Shown: one piece after another, positions 44,052 to 53,113 of the stretch
Numbering within the stretch: the first letter of the stretch is position 1
Layout of the letters: the number at the start of each line of letters is the position of its first letter
Assembly (NCBI RefSeq): GCF_013155385.1
Contig: NZ_JABJUQ010000007.1
Coordinates: forward strand, 3,070,501 to 3,134,500
Length of the DNA: 64,000 bases
Direction: 5' to 3'
Source: Bacillus sp. WMMC1349
GTDB lineage: Bacteria; Bacillota; Bacilli; Bacillales; Bacillaceae
Program-made: the position numbers and the translations under genes
Notes under the pieces: model-generated
Databases searched by the model: none
What the model was told of the DNA's origin: nothing
What the model saw: only the letters and a program-made list of their open reading frames with translations

Positions 44052-45479
44052 ATGAAACAAACAACAAATCATTTGCCGATCGTCGCTGTTCTGATTACTG
44101 GAACTTTTATTGCGATTTTAAATCAGACACTGTTAACAACCGCCATTCCACCAATAATGAGAGATTTGCAGATTACTCCGAATCTCGCTCAATGGTTGAC
44201 AACCATTTTTATGCTTGTTAATGGGATTATGATTCCAGTGACAGCCTTTTTAATTGAGAAATTTACGACGAGAAAATTATTTATGACAGCGATGGGTTTA
44301 TTCAGTACTGGAACATTAATCTGCGCTTTGTCAGCGAGCTTTCCATTTTTAATTGTCGGACGAATCGTTCAGGCTGCTGGAGCAGGGATTATGATGCCGC
44401 TTATGCAAACCGTTCTTCTTTTAATTTTTCCAAAAGAAAAACGCGGTTCAGCAATGGGGATGGTCGGGCTTGTGATTGCATTTGCTCCAGCACTCGGACC
44501 GACTTTGTCAGGCTGGGTAGTTGACCATTATCGATGGGAAGTCTTGTTTTATTTATTACTACCTTTTGCAGTGATAGACATGGTTGTAGCCTATTTTATT
44601 TTAAAAAATGTAACAGAACAAACATCACCAAAGCTTGATACACCATCCATTATTCTTTCTTCATTAGGGTTTGGCGGAATTTTGTTTGGTTTCGGCAGTG
44701 CAGGTGTTGATGGATGGACCAGTTTTGATGTGTTAGCTAGCTTTGCCTTTGGTAGTGTGGCACTCGTTTGGTTTATTAGAAGACAACTTCGCCTAGAAGA
44801 ACCGATATTAGAATTCAGGGTATTCAAATACCCGATGTTTACCCTTGCAACAATGATTGGAATGGTCGTTTTTATGGCAATGATCGGAGCGGCTACTATT
44901 ATTCCAATTTATATGCAAGATATGCGACACTTTTCTGCAATGGAATCAGGCAAAATGCTGTTTCCCGGAGCTGTTGCGATGGGTTTAATGTCACCGATCA
45001 CCGGAAGAATTTTCGATAAAATCGGCGCACGGATTTTAAGTATCACAGGACTGACAGCGATCTTTATCACGACATTGTTATTAAGCCAACTTTCACAATC
45101 GACTCCTTTTGCTTATTTGTCTATCGTTTATGCGATTCGAATGATTGGAATGGGCATGGTGTTAATGCCTGTTACCACTGCAGGGCTGAATCAGCTTCCC
45201 CGCCACTTAATTCCACACGGGACAGCAATGAACAATACGATGAGACAAATGGCAGGTTCAATTGGGACAGCTATTTTGATTACGATTATGACGCAGCGGG
45301 CTCTTACCGACCCAGCAGGTCCAAGATCTGAAACAGCGATGATCCATGGAGTAAATTTGGCTTTTATGACTGCCGCCGGTTTAGCTGGACTTGGTTTAAT
45401 TCTTTCATTGTTTATTAAACGAAATCAACGGAGGAGAGAACAACCGAAAAATCATTTGGCATTTGATGAGAATTCTTGA
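44052..45479 (+). CDS. MFS drug efflux transporter (DHA2, LmrB-type)
   Basis: 475 residues with about 14 membrane helices. Motif C-like APALGPTLSGWVVDHYRW, motif A-like region near FLIEKFTTRKLF, and motif D QTLLTTAIPPI place it in the 14-TM DHA2 family near LmrB (lincomycin efflux). Substrate not assignable. AAGAAGG precedes the ATG. It ends in a family B hairpin 11 nt after the stop. Confidence 0.87.
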   Translation: MKQTTNHLPIVAVLITGTFIAILNQTLLTTAIPPIMRDLQITPNLAQWLTTIFMLVNGIMIPVTAFLIEKFTTRKLFMTAMGLFSTGTLICALSASFPFLIVGRIVQAAGAGIMMPLMQTVLLLIFPKEKRGSAMGMVGLVIAFAPALGPTLSGWVVDHYRWEVLFYLLLPFAVIDMVVAYFILKNVTEQTSPKLDTPSIILSSLGFGGILFGFGSAGVDGWTSFDVLASFAFGSVALVWFIRRQLRLEEPILEFRVFKYPMFTLATMIGMVVFMAMIGAATIIPIYMQDMRHFSAMESGKMLFPGAVAMGLMSPITGRIFDKIGARILSITGLTAIFITTLLLSQLSQSTPFAYLSIVYAIRMIGMGMVLMPVTTAGLNQLPRHLIPHGTAMNNTMRQMAGSIGTAILITIMTQRALTDPAGPRSETAMIHGVNLAFMTAAGLAGLGLILSLFIKRNQRRREQPKNHLAFDENS

Positions 45480-45490
45480 GAATAAACGTG

Positions 45491-45538
45491 AAAAGGGCGT
45501 CCAATCGTCAAAAATCGACTTACTGGACAGCCCTTTTC
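45491..45538. repeat. Family B hairpin, copy 2
   Basis: AAAAGGGCGTCCAATCG, loop, then ACTGGACAGCCCTTTT: 11-12 bp stem with T4, between the convergent MFS and yvgN genes. Same orientation to its upstream gene as copy 1. Acts as a terminator by structure. Confidence 0.88.
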
Positions 45539-45560
45539 TTAGTTTTAAGCTTGGTATGTT

Positions 45561-46400
45561 TTATTCAAAGTCTTTCATCATCGAATCAGGATCTGAACCT
45601 ACACGCTCATTATTGTTAAGTGCATTGATCTTTTCCATATCATCCTTTGATAATTCAAAGTCGAAAATATCCGCATTTTCAATAATTCTTGGTTCTTTAA
45701 TAGATTTCGGGATGGTAATGACTTCGTTTTGTAAATCCCAACGTAAAATGACTTGTGCAACAGATTTATTGTATTGATGAGCGATTTTAGACAGTACTTC
45801 ATGATCAAGCAGTTTTCCCCGCATTAAAGGAGACCAAGCTTCCACTTGAATTCCATGCTTTTTACAATAACTTCTTAATTCAAGCTGGGTCAATCTCGGA
45901 TGAAATTCGACCTGGTTGACCATCGGTTTGATTTCCGCATCCTCCAATAAACTTTCTAAATGATGGATATTAAAATTACTAACACCGATAGCTCTGACTC
46001 TGCCGTCTTTATAAAGTTTCTCTAAGGCACGCCATGTCTCCTTATATTTATCCTTTCCCGGCCAATGAATTAAATATAAATCGAGGTAGTCACACTCAAG
46101 TTTTCTTAGACTTTCATCAAAAGCGGCCAATGTTTTCTCATATCCTTGATCACTGTTCCATACTTTTGAAGTGATGAAAAGTTGTTCACGGGAAATGCCT
46201 GACTCTTTAATTCCCTTGCCAACACCTTCTTCATTTTGGTAAATGGCAGCCGTGTCAATACTCCGATAGCCATTTTTAATGGCGGCTTTTACAGAATCAA
46301 TTGCTTCTGAGCCCTCTTCTACTTTAAAAACACCAAGACCAAACCAAGGCATTTTCACACCATTATGTAATTCGACAGTATCCTGCAAACTGCTAACCAT
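45561..46400 (-). CDS. yvgN: YvgN-like aldo/keto reductase (glyoxal reductase)
   Basis: 279-residue NADPH-dependent (beta/alpha)8 reductase. Catalytic Tyr in [13 protein letters not shown], Lys in ITSKVW, His in LIHWPG, and C-terminal [10 protein letters not shown] binding NADPH. B. subtilis YvgN reduces glyoxal and methylglyoxal. ATG 46400 follows AAAGGTGG; the frame is open 44 codons upstream without support. 25 nt after the ROK kinase, likely one transcript. Confidence 0.9.
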   Translation of the reverse strand: MVSSLQDTVELHNGVKMPWFGLGVFKVEEGSEAIDSVKAAIKNGYRSIDTAAIYQNEEGVGKGIKESGISREQLFITSKVWNSDQGYEKTLAAFDESLRKLECDYLDLYLIHWPGKDKYKETWRALEKLYKDGRVRAIGVSNFNIHHLESLLEDAEIKPMVNQVEFHPRLTQLELRSYCKKHGIQVEAWSPLMRGKLLDHEVLSKIAHQYNKSVAQVILRWDLQNEVITIPKSIKEPRIIENADIFDFELSKDDMEKINALNNNERVGSDPDSMMKDFE

Positions 46401-46425
46401 TTGAATGACCACCTTTCTTAAAAAT

Positions 46426-47286
46426 TTATTTGGCTGTTTGTGCCAAAATGAGCGCTCCTGTAATACCAGCGTCATCTCCAAGACCTGGTGAGACAATGTA
46501 TTGTTCAAGATCAGGAAGATCGAGGTATCCATTTAAATATGTTGTGAGTTTTTCACGAATGAGCGGAAATAAGTGCTGTTGCTTCATAACCCCTCCACCC
46601 ATAATAATTTTTTCTGGGCACAAAATTAAAATATATTGCATGAGCCCTTGTGCTAAATAATCAGCTTCAAGTTCCCATACCTCTTGAACATCCGCTAAGT
46701 CTTTACCTTGTTTTCCCCAACGCTTCTCAATCGCGGGACCTGCTGCCATCCCTTCAAGACACTCCCCATGATAAGGGCAGTTACCTTTAAATGAATCACG
46801 CTCATGGCGTCTGATTAAAATATGGCCCATTTCAGGATGTGTCACACCTTGAACCAGTTCGCCACCAACAATCGCTCCGGCACCTATCCCTGTTCCAACT
46901 GTAATATATAAACAGCTATTTAATCCCTTTGCCGCTCCTTTTTTGATTTCTCCAAGAGCTGCTGCATTCACATCTGTTGTAAAAGAAACAGGAATACCGA
47001 GCCTTTTTTCCAGTTCCGGAATAAACGGATAGTTCTTCCATGCCAATTTTGGCGTACTTGTTATGTAACCATATTCAGCGCTTTCCTTATCCACAGATAT
47101 TGGACCAAACGAACCAACACCTAATGACTCAAGCTTATGTTTTTCAAAAAAAGGAATCAGCCTGTCAATCGTCTCCTCAGGTGTTTCCGTCGGAATTGTC
47201 AGTCTGTCAATCATTTCTCCTGTCTCTGTTCCAATTGCACAAACAAATTTTGTGCCCCCTGCCTCAATTGCACCATAGTATTTCAT
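46426..47286 (-). CDS. ROK-family fructokinase-like sugar kinase
   Basis: 286 residues. N-terminal phosphate loop [19 protein letters not shown] motif [20 protein letters not shown], and a zinc site in [20 protein letters not shown] plus GECLEG. It closely resembles the fructokinase (ScrK/GmuE) branch. Cytoplasmic phosphorylation of fructose or mannose-type sugar is inferred. ATG 47286 follows AAAGGAGT with slightly long spacing. Confidence 0.9.
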   Translation of the reverse strand: MKYYGAIEAGGTKFVCAIGTETGEMIDRLTIPTETPEETIDRLIPFFEKHKLESLGVGSFGPISVDKESAEYGYITSTPKLAWKNYPFIPELEKRLGIPVSFTTDVNAAALGEIKKGAAKGLNSCLYITVGTGIGAGAIVGGELVQGVTHPEMGHILIRRHERDSFKGNCPYHGECLEGMAAGPAIEKRWGKQGKDLADVQEVWELEADYLAQGLMQYILILCPEKIIMGGGVMKQQHLFPLIREKLTTYLNGYLDLPDLEQYIVSPGLGDDAGITGALILAQTAK

Positions 47287-47407
47287 GATTTTACTTACTC
47301 CTTTTGATGTGTTTTTAGTCTTTAATTGAATAATAAATGAGTCAAAGATCGAAAGCAACTCAAAAGAGAACATTAAGAGATGACCTTGCGGTGTTTTCAA
47401 AAAACTG

Positions 47408-47854
47408 TTGAAAGTTCACTTTCTTTTAATACTTGTTGAAAGAGAATGGATTTGGAACGATCCTGAATTACGAGCGTTTAAAAAAAGCATTCACCGAAAA
47501 ATATTATTTATTCTTTTAGCCATTTTACTTGCAGCTGCTGTTCTCAGCAGCTATGTCGTATATACCCATTTCTATTCAATGGATCATTTGCCAGAGGGCA
47601 AATGGATTCAATCTTCGACATCTCCAAATCAACAATATAAACTAAACATCTATCTAGTCAATAAAGGCGGAGCAACTGTCGCTTATTCGATCAGAGGCGA
47701 ATTGCTAAATGTCTCGAATGGTAAACGAAAAAATATTTATTGGGGCTACAGAGAACAGAAAGCGACCATCACCTGGAAAGACAACAACCATGTGTCCATC
47801 AATAATAGAGTGCTTGATGTACGTTCAGATACATATGATTGGAGAAGAGAGTAA
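47408..47854 (+). CDS. DUF5412-family membrane-anchored protein
   Basis: About 148 residues. A membrane helix (about 31-53, ILFILLAILLAAAVLSSYVV) is followed by an extracellular domain with SPNQQYKLNIYLVNKGGATV, VRGELL-like (IRGELL) and KNIYWGYREQKATITW, the DUF5412 pattern, ending YDWRRE. Function unknown. The TTG start at 47408 is weakly supported and the true start may be a few codons later. Convergent with helD, 5 nt apart. Confidence 0.7.
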   Translation: MKVHFLLILVEREWIWNDPELRAFKKSIHRKILFILLAILLAAAVLSSYVVYTHFYSMDHLPEGKWIQSSTSPNQQYKLNIYLVNKGGATVAYSIRGELLNVSNGKRKNIYWGYREQKATITWKDNNHVSINNRVLDVRSDTYDWRRE

Positions 47855-47859
47855 GCTAT

Positions 47860-50190
47860 TCACTCTCTTCTTGTATACATCTCATTTGGAATATCTTTTA
47901 AAAATGGGCTTGCTTCACCACATGAAAAAAGGTGGAGTTCATGCATCGCTCTTGTACAAGCTGTATAAAACAGATTCCGTTCCGTTTCATGCCCATATTG
48001 TTTTTTTGATCCGTCATAGATGATGACGGCATCAAACTCGATCCCTTTCGCTAAATAGACAGGTATGACCAACACACCCGATTGAAAAATGCGTGTTTCT
48101 TTGTCAATCAGTTTGAAAGTAACATCCTTCTTTAATTGATTTGCTGCTTCATGACATTCTTGCACCGTTTTACAAATAATAGCGATGGTCTTTTGCCCAT
48201 TTTTTTGCAAATTGGTGATTCGCGAAACGATCTTGTTTCGGTGTACTGAGACATGGTTTGAAATGGTCAATGTTGGCTTTGTACCGCTTCGGTTAAAGGG
48301 TTCGATCTCATCGCCTCCCATGATAAGCCGCTTTGTAAATTCGACAATCTCTTTTGTCGACCTGTAACTCCGCCTTAATTGAACGATCTTTGTTTTCTCG
48401 ACCTCATTTATATCTTTCGAATGAAGGGTTTTTTTGCGTAGTGTATGGGCGAGAATGGCTTGGTTTACATCACCCAAAATCGTCATTTTACTTGAAGGAA
48501 ACAAACTTTTGAGGAAAGCAAATTGAAAAGGTGAATAATCTTGTGCTTCATCAATAAATAAATGACGAATCATCGTATTTTTTTTCCCGTCTTTCAACTG
48601 ATTTTTCAGATAAAGAAATGGCATAGCATCTTCATATGGTAATCGGGTGAAACAAAACGTTTGATTCGTATATGAGCAAATCTGGTTCCAATCGTCCCGA
48701 TTGAGATCTGGAGTAGCCCACCCTGAAAAAAGCTGTAAATAAACTTTCTTAAAATCAAGAAAGTTCAAAGCTTTTACCGCCTGTTTTAGTGGTTTAAACT
48801 TTTGGTTGACAATCATGTTAGAGAGCAGGTTTTGTTCTCTTTCATAATCATCAAATGTGTTTTCCGCAAACTGCTGTTCTTCCTGAAGATGTTTATAGGC
48901 TTTCAAATAATCCTCTTTATCCAAAAGCTCAATTTCCTCGATGACCCAATCTTTTTTTCTTTGCCGTTTTTCTTGCTCTTTTAATATTTGTAAAAGCCAT
49001 TTTGCCGTTTGTTCGATCCGATATAGAAGCGGTCTTGAAACATCAAGTGATTGAAAGAAAATAGAAATCTCTTCAGCTGTGACAATTTTCTTCCCTCGAA
49101 ACGTCAAATTTTTAAATAGCAAATTCCCATTTCCTAAAAAGGTGAGATAATCGTCAATATAACTTTTAAATGCCAGACTTGATTTATATTCAATTGATAT
49201 CAATCGCTTCTGACCGTTTTTATTTTCTGAAGCTGTCAAACTATATTCCAACTGTTGAAACGGATTTTCACATATGATCTGCTTCCCAAGTTGTTTCTCT
49301 AAATATTCCTGAAATGTTGTCTGTTGGATGTTTTCCTCACCAAGCTCAGGTAGAACATTGGCAACATAACTGTTAAATAGAAGGTTCGGAGAAAACAACA
49401 GCATTTGATCGGCTGCTATTTTTCCACGTCCTCGATACAACAAATAAGCGGCACGCTGAAGTGCTGCCGAGGTTTTTCCGCTGCCTGCCGCCCCTTGCAC
49501 AATTAAATAACGGCTTTTTTCATCTCGGATAATCTGATTTTGTTCTTTTTGAATCGTTGCGACAATACTTTTCATTTGAATATTAGCCTGGTGCCCTAGC
49601 ACTTCCTGCAAAAGTTCGTCTCCAATTGCCATATCTGTATTAAACATCGCTTTCAACCGACCGGCCTTCATAAGAAACTGTCTTTTCAACTCGATCGTTC
49701 CGTGAATCGTTTCTTCAGGAACTTCGTACTCAGCCGGTCCAGGGACATAATTGTAATACAAACTGGAGATCGGTGCCCGCCAATCATAGATCAAAAAACG
49801 TTCTTCTTTTTCATCCATCAATGAACTAAGTCCAATATAGATAGATTCGGTTTTTTCAGTGACTTCTTCTAAAAAATCGATGCGTCCAAAATAAGGAGAT
49901 TCTTTTATTTTTAAAAGCTTTTTTACTTGGCTATAAAACTGTTTATGACTCCTTTCTCTTTCTGATAAAAGCTCTGCCTGCTGTTTAATACTTGTAAAGG
50001 TTTCAACCGCTTCATTTTCATCGGCTAAATTCAGTGTGACATCATCCCAGAAGTTTTTTCTTAAATCAATGATGTCATGTTTTAATCCGCCAGTCTTTTC
50101 CTTTAGAGATTGAAGTTTTTTCTCCAATTCTTTTAACACCATTTTGACTCGGTTTTCTTCTTCAAGCCATTCTCGATCGATTTCCGGCAT
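47860..50190 (-). CDS. helD: HelD, RNA polymerase-recycling helicase
   Basis: 776-residue UvrD-like SF1 ATPase that removes stalled RNA polymerase from DNA. N-terminal coiled coil (about 1-110) inserts into the polymerase secondary channel; the Walker A motif QGAAGSGKTSAAL lies near residue 245; Walker B is LFIDEAQDY; later motifs LRRSYRST and VYLAKGIEFDAV. Start MPEIDREW chosen for AAAGGAGTG. Position matches B. subtilis yvgS/helD. Confidence 0.92.
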   Translation of the reverse strand: MPEIDREWLEEENRVKMVLKELEKKLQSLKEKTGGLKHDIIDLRKNFWDDVTLNLADENEAVETFTSIKQQAELLSERERSHKQFYSQVKKLLKIKESPYFGRIDFLEEVTEKTESIYIGLSSLMDEKEERFLIYDWRAPISSLYYNYVPGPAEYEVPEETIHGTIELKRQFLMKAGRLKAMFNTDMAIGDELLQEVLGHQANIQMKSIVATIQKEQNQIIRDEKSRYLIVQGAAGSGKTSAALQRAAYLLYRGRGKIAADQMLLFSPNLLFNSYVANVLPELGEENIQQTTFQEYLEKQLGKQIICENPFQQLEYSLTASENKNGQKRLISIEYKSSLAFKSYIDDYLTFLGNGNLLFKNLTFRGKKIVTAEEISIFFQSLDVSRPLLYRIEQTAKWLLQILKEQEKRQRKKDWVIEEIELLDKEDYLKAYKHLQEEQQFAENTFDDYEREQNLLSNMIVNQKFKPLKQAVKALNFLDFKKVYLQLFSGWATPDLNRDDWNQICSYTNQTFCFTRLPYEDAMPFLYLKNQLKDGKKNTMIRHLFIDEAQDYSPFQFAFLKSLFPSSKMTILGDVNQAILAHTLRKKTLHSKDINEVEKTKIVQLRRSYRSTKEIVEFTKRLIMGGDEIEPFNRSGTKPTLTISNHVSVHRNKIVSRITNLQKNGQKTIAIICKTVQECHEAANQLKKDVTFKLIDKETRIFQSGVLVIPVYLAKGIEFDAVIIYDGSKKQYGHETERNLFYTACTRAMHELHLFSCGEASPFLKDIPNEMYTRRE

Positions 50191-50324
50191 GTCATTCACT
50201 CCTTTAAAAAGATTTGACAAAGAAAATGATTGATGATATAATATAATTGGATATCTTTATAAAAAAACAATTTAATGTTAAAGCAGTCTTTATTTTACCA
50301 TAAATTTTTGCGTCATACAACGCA

Positions 50325-50362
50325 AAAAAGCCGATTTTTCAGCTTGAAAAATCGGCTTTTTT
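50325..50362. terminator. Strong bidirectional hairpin after yvgT
   Basis: AAAAAAGCCGATTTTTCA and TGAAAAATCGGCTTTTTT form an 18-bp perfect stem with a 3-nt loop; T runs on both strands. It lies 6 nt after the yvgT stop. Confidence 0.9.
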
Positions 50363-50367
50363 CTCAT

Positions 50368-50976
50368 TCAGCTATTTGACCGAATTGAACGGTTCGGCAA
50401 CTTCCAGTTAAACATATAAGAACAAACTCGGCACACCACAAGGATGGCAAAAAGCATATATAATGTAATAGATTTCTCAGCCCAGCCAAGACCGATAATC
50501 AAACCACCTAAAGCAGCCCAAACGGCATAAATCTCCGTTTTAAAGACAAGCGGTTTACGTCCAGCCAAGAGATCTCTAATCATTCCCCCACCGCTTCCTG
50601 TCAAAACGGCAGCTACAATGACCGCACTAATCGGATGATTCATGTGAACAGCATATAGTGCTCCTTGAATGGCAAAGGCAGATAAACCGATCGCATCGGA
50701 AAAACTCCCCCAAACATTCCAGTGCTTTAACAATAGCATTGGAAACAAGAAGACAATGGTCACGGAAACTAAGGCAATCAGAAAAAGATCCCCTTGTTCC
50801 CATAAAGCAGATACCGGCACACCGATTAAAAGATTCCTAATCGCTCCCCCGCCAAACGCTGTAACAATACCTAATATATAAACTCCCAAAATATCATACT
50901 CTTCTTCCATCGCAACAATCGCACCGCTGATTGCAAAAGCGATCGTTCCAATGATACTCAGCACTTCCCAAGCCAT
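50368..50976 (-). CDS. yvgT: YvgT-like TRIC/UPF0126 membrane protein
   Basis: 202-residue protein with seven membrane helices in two repeats carrying FGGGAIRNLLIG and GSGGGMIRDLLAGR, the UPF0126 (glycine transporter/TRIC) signature. Possibly a cation or glycine channel. GGAGGACAAC precedes the ATG. Position next to helD as in B. subtilis. Confidence 0.9.
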   Translation of the reverse strand: MAWEVLSIIGTIAFAISGAIVAMEEEYDILGVYILGIVTAFGGGAIRNLLIGVPVSALWEQGDLFLIALVSVTIVFLFPMLLLKHWNVWGSFSDAIGLSAFAIQGALYAVHMNHPISAVIVAAVLTGSGGGMIRDLLAGRKPLVFKTEIYAVWAALGGLIIGLGWAEKSITLYMLFAILVVCRVCSYMFNWKLPNRSIRSNS

Positions 50977-51101
50977 CTATGTTGTCCTCCACACTCATGT
51001 TCAATCTTTTTGATTTTATAATGAGCCTCGTTTATAAATCAAGCTTAAAAAATGAAAATATCATTCCAGATTGTGAGAAAAGCTGGTTGGGATTAAAAAA
51101 C

Positions 51102-51148
51102 AAGGGGCTGTCCAATAAGTCGATCTTTGATGATTGGACGCCCTTTTC
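51102..51148. repeat. Family B hairpin, copy 3
   Basis: AAGGGGCTGTCCAATAAGTCG, loop, then ATTGGACGCCCTTTTC. It is followed 14 nt later by family A copy 5, forming a composite in the 430-bp gap between yvgT and the broken acetyltransferase. Confidence 0.88.
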
Positions 51149-51162
51149 ATGTGTAATAAGAG

Positions 51163-51252
51163 GGAATAAAAATTGGGGAATTTGCTCGCTTCCCTCAGGA
51201 TTCGCGCAATTCCACCTGATTTATGTTGAAAAAGGACGTTTTAGACAGCTCC
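51163..51252. repeat. Family A repeat, copy 5 (forward, left end missing)
   Basis: Starts in the GGAATAAAAATTGGGGAATT arm and ends TTTTAGACAGCTCC. The GGGGCTGTCCTGAAAG end is absent and its place is taken by family B copy 3. Beyond it, 51253-51407 holds nothing recognisable except an 18-codon plus-strand frame after AGAAAGGAG. Confidence 0.85.
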
Positions 51253-51407
51253 ATCTTGCATCATAATTTTTAACTATTTTGCTCTTTTTCGGATAACTTC
51301 TTACAATTATAGAAAGGAGTATCCAAAAAGCTCATTTCAATTATGACTACACTAATCATGGCTGTCTTATTATATTACGATGTACAATTTACAAAGTAGA
51401 CCATAGA

Positions 51408-51885
51408 TTATATGTCTAGAACCATTCTGATCGTTTCGAGGGTATGACCTTCAAAATCTTCCGTAAATTCAGATTCTTCCACAAAGCCTTTTGCCTTGTA
51501 AAAATGCTTTCCTATCTGATTGTCTTTTTCAACATGGACCAATACCTTTTTGACACCCTGAAGCCGCTTAATACCCTCTTCTAACAAAGCTGTCCCAATT
51601 CCTTTTCCCTGATCATCAGGATATATAAATTGCTACAAGTCCAGCTATTCCTTCATCATTAACAAAAGAAAAGTTGCTGAACCCAACGATTTTTCCCTCA
51701 ATTTCTGAAACGAGTATTAATGAATATTGCTTCCGTCTTTGCATACGTTCATCGCTATATGCCGATTGCAAAAATTTATTTTGAATGTCTAAGGGAATGA
51801 TCCCTTCATATGTATGATGCCAGCTAACTTTTGCTACTTCCTGTACTTGAGGGATATCGCGCTTTTCCATTTTCCGAATAATCAC
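51408..51885 (-). pseudogene. GNAT acetyltransferase, frameshifted
   Basis: Starts at GTG 51885 (MIIRKMEKRDIPQVQEVAKV) and reads to a stop after VAIYIS near 51616. A one-frame shift restores YPDDQGKGIGTALLEEGIKR, the acetyl-CoA-binding motif, and continues to EGHTLETIRMVLDI and a stop at 51408. Together it is a complete GNAT domain of about 158 residues. Either a genuine pseudogene or a sequencing error. Substrate unknown. Next to bdbC on the same strand. Confidence 0.85.
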
Positions 51886-51912
51886 TTTTATTGATCAGCC
51901 TCCACTTATGCT

Positions 51913-52326
51913 TTATTTTCCTTTTTCATTCACAAAACACATACAAATGATAATTAACATAAATGCAGTAAGAGCAAGGAATGGAATCGTCATAAAACCG
52001 AACCAATTGACGTATTGCCCTGTGCAAGGCACTCCGGTGACACATGGTTTAATGCCGCTAAACCATGGAAGCTTCTGTTGCAAATAGTGTGTCAGGGAAA
52101 TGATTGCACCGACTGCCGCCAGCGGGATTACGTATTTTTTAACACGCGCATCCCCTTGAAATGTTGCAATTCCAAGAATCAGTACCAGCGGATACATCAT
52201 GATCCGCTGATACCAACATAGTTCACAAGGAATGAACCGCCGAATTTCACTGAAGTAGAGGCTACCAATTGTCGCTGTTAACGAAACGATCCAGGCACCG
52301 TACAGCCAGAGTTGTTTATTTTTCAT
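51913..52326 (-). CDS. bdbC: BdbC, DsbB-like thiol oxidoreductase
   Basis: 137-residue four-helix membrane protein that passes electrons from BdbD to quinone. First cysteine pair CELC (34, 37), second pair in KPCVTGVPC. ATG 52326 lies inside the bdbD end (11-nt overlap), so translation is coupled. Needed for disulfides in ComGC and similar exported proteins in B. subtilis. Confidence 0.93.
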   Translation of the reverse strand: MKNKQLWLYGAWIVSLTATIGSLYFSEIRRFIPCELCWYQRIMMYPLVLILGIATFQGDARVKKYVIPLAAVGAIISLTHYLQQKLPWFSGIKPCVTGVPCTGQYVNWFGFMTIPFLALTAFMLIIICMCFVNEKGK

Positions 52327-53020
52327 CTGCCTTTTTACCTTTAAGTTCTTTGTCAATCGTTTCTTTTAGTTGGTCATAGTTAAAAGGTTCTTTCATTTTT
52401 ACACCGTTTATCACGATCGTCGGTGTTGAATCAACATTGTTCTTCACTATAATCGATTCATCGGCTGCTACCTGTTTTGAATAGGTCTTGTCTTTTAAGC
52501 TTTTAATAAGCTTGTCTCCTTTAATTTTTGTTTTCGCTTCGACGATTTCAGCCAACTTTGCCGGAGTCGCCCACTCCGTTTTCATATCATCCCCGTCTGG
52601 CTGTGCATGATATAAAGCTTCATGGAAAGCCAAAAAAGAATCAGGGTCTTCTTTCCATACTTGTTCAGATGCTAGGGCGCTTAATTCAGAGCCAAGACCA
52701 TGCTGCTTATTCACAAGATTAATATATGAAAAATTGGCCTTTCCTTTATCAATATAATCCTTTTTTAATTTCGGAAATATGGTTTTGCTCCATTCTTTAC
52801 AAGGCGGGCATTTATAATCTCCGAATTCGATAATCTTTACAGCTGCATCCTTTTTACCAATGAGCGGTTGACTTTGATTTTCTGTTAACTGCTTATCATC
52901 AAATGTTTGTTGGTTATTTTTGAATTGTTGGTTGATCACAATCAATGCACCGACCAAAAACACGACAATAATTGTCAAAATCACAATTAATCTCATTGGT
53001 GACTTCTGGTTTTTTTTCAC
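52316..53020 (-). CDS. bdbD: BdbD, DsbA-like thiol-disulfide oxidase
   Basis: 234 residues: N-terminal membrane anchor (about 11-30) and extracytoplasmic thioredoxin-like domain with active site CPPC (71-74) in FGDYKCPPCKEW and the cis-Pro loop VDSTPTIVING. It oxidises exported proteins and is reoxidised by BdbC, the adjoining gene. AGGTGTCT precedes the ATG. Confidence 0.93.
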   Translation of the reverse strand: MKKNQKSPMRLIVILTIIVVFLVGALIVINQQFKNNQQTFDDKQLTENQSQPLIGKKDAAVKIIEFGDYKCPPCKEWSKTIFPKLKKDYIDKGKANFSYINLVNKQHGLGSELSALASEQVWKEDPDSFLAFHEALYHAQPDGDDMKTEWATPAKLAEIVEAKTKIKGDKLIKSLKDKTYSKQVAADESIIVKNNVDSTPTIVINGVKMKEPFNYDQLKETIDKELKGKKADEK

Positions 53021-53113
53021 ATAGACACCTCATTATTCTTTAATCATTTTTATTTTAACAAGACTATCTGTCTTCGTGAAGACACGAAAATAGATTTTTC
53101 CAGTTTCTTCACA

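Noticed and set aside
50979..51266. 95-codon plus-strand frame
   Set aside because: It runs through the family B and family A repeats and has no ribosome site; it is a by-product of the repeats.
51334..51400. 18-codon plus-strand peptide MTTLIMAVLLYYDVQFTK after AGAAAGGAG
   Set aside because: Spacing from the ribosome-like site is far too long and no homologue is known to me.
53035..53085. Small hairpin near GTCTTCGTGAAGAC between bdbD and cadA
   Set aside because: Only a 6-bp stem without a T-run; not distinguishable from chance.
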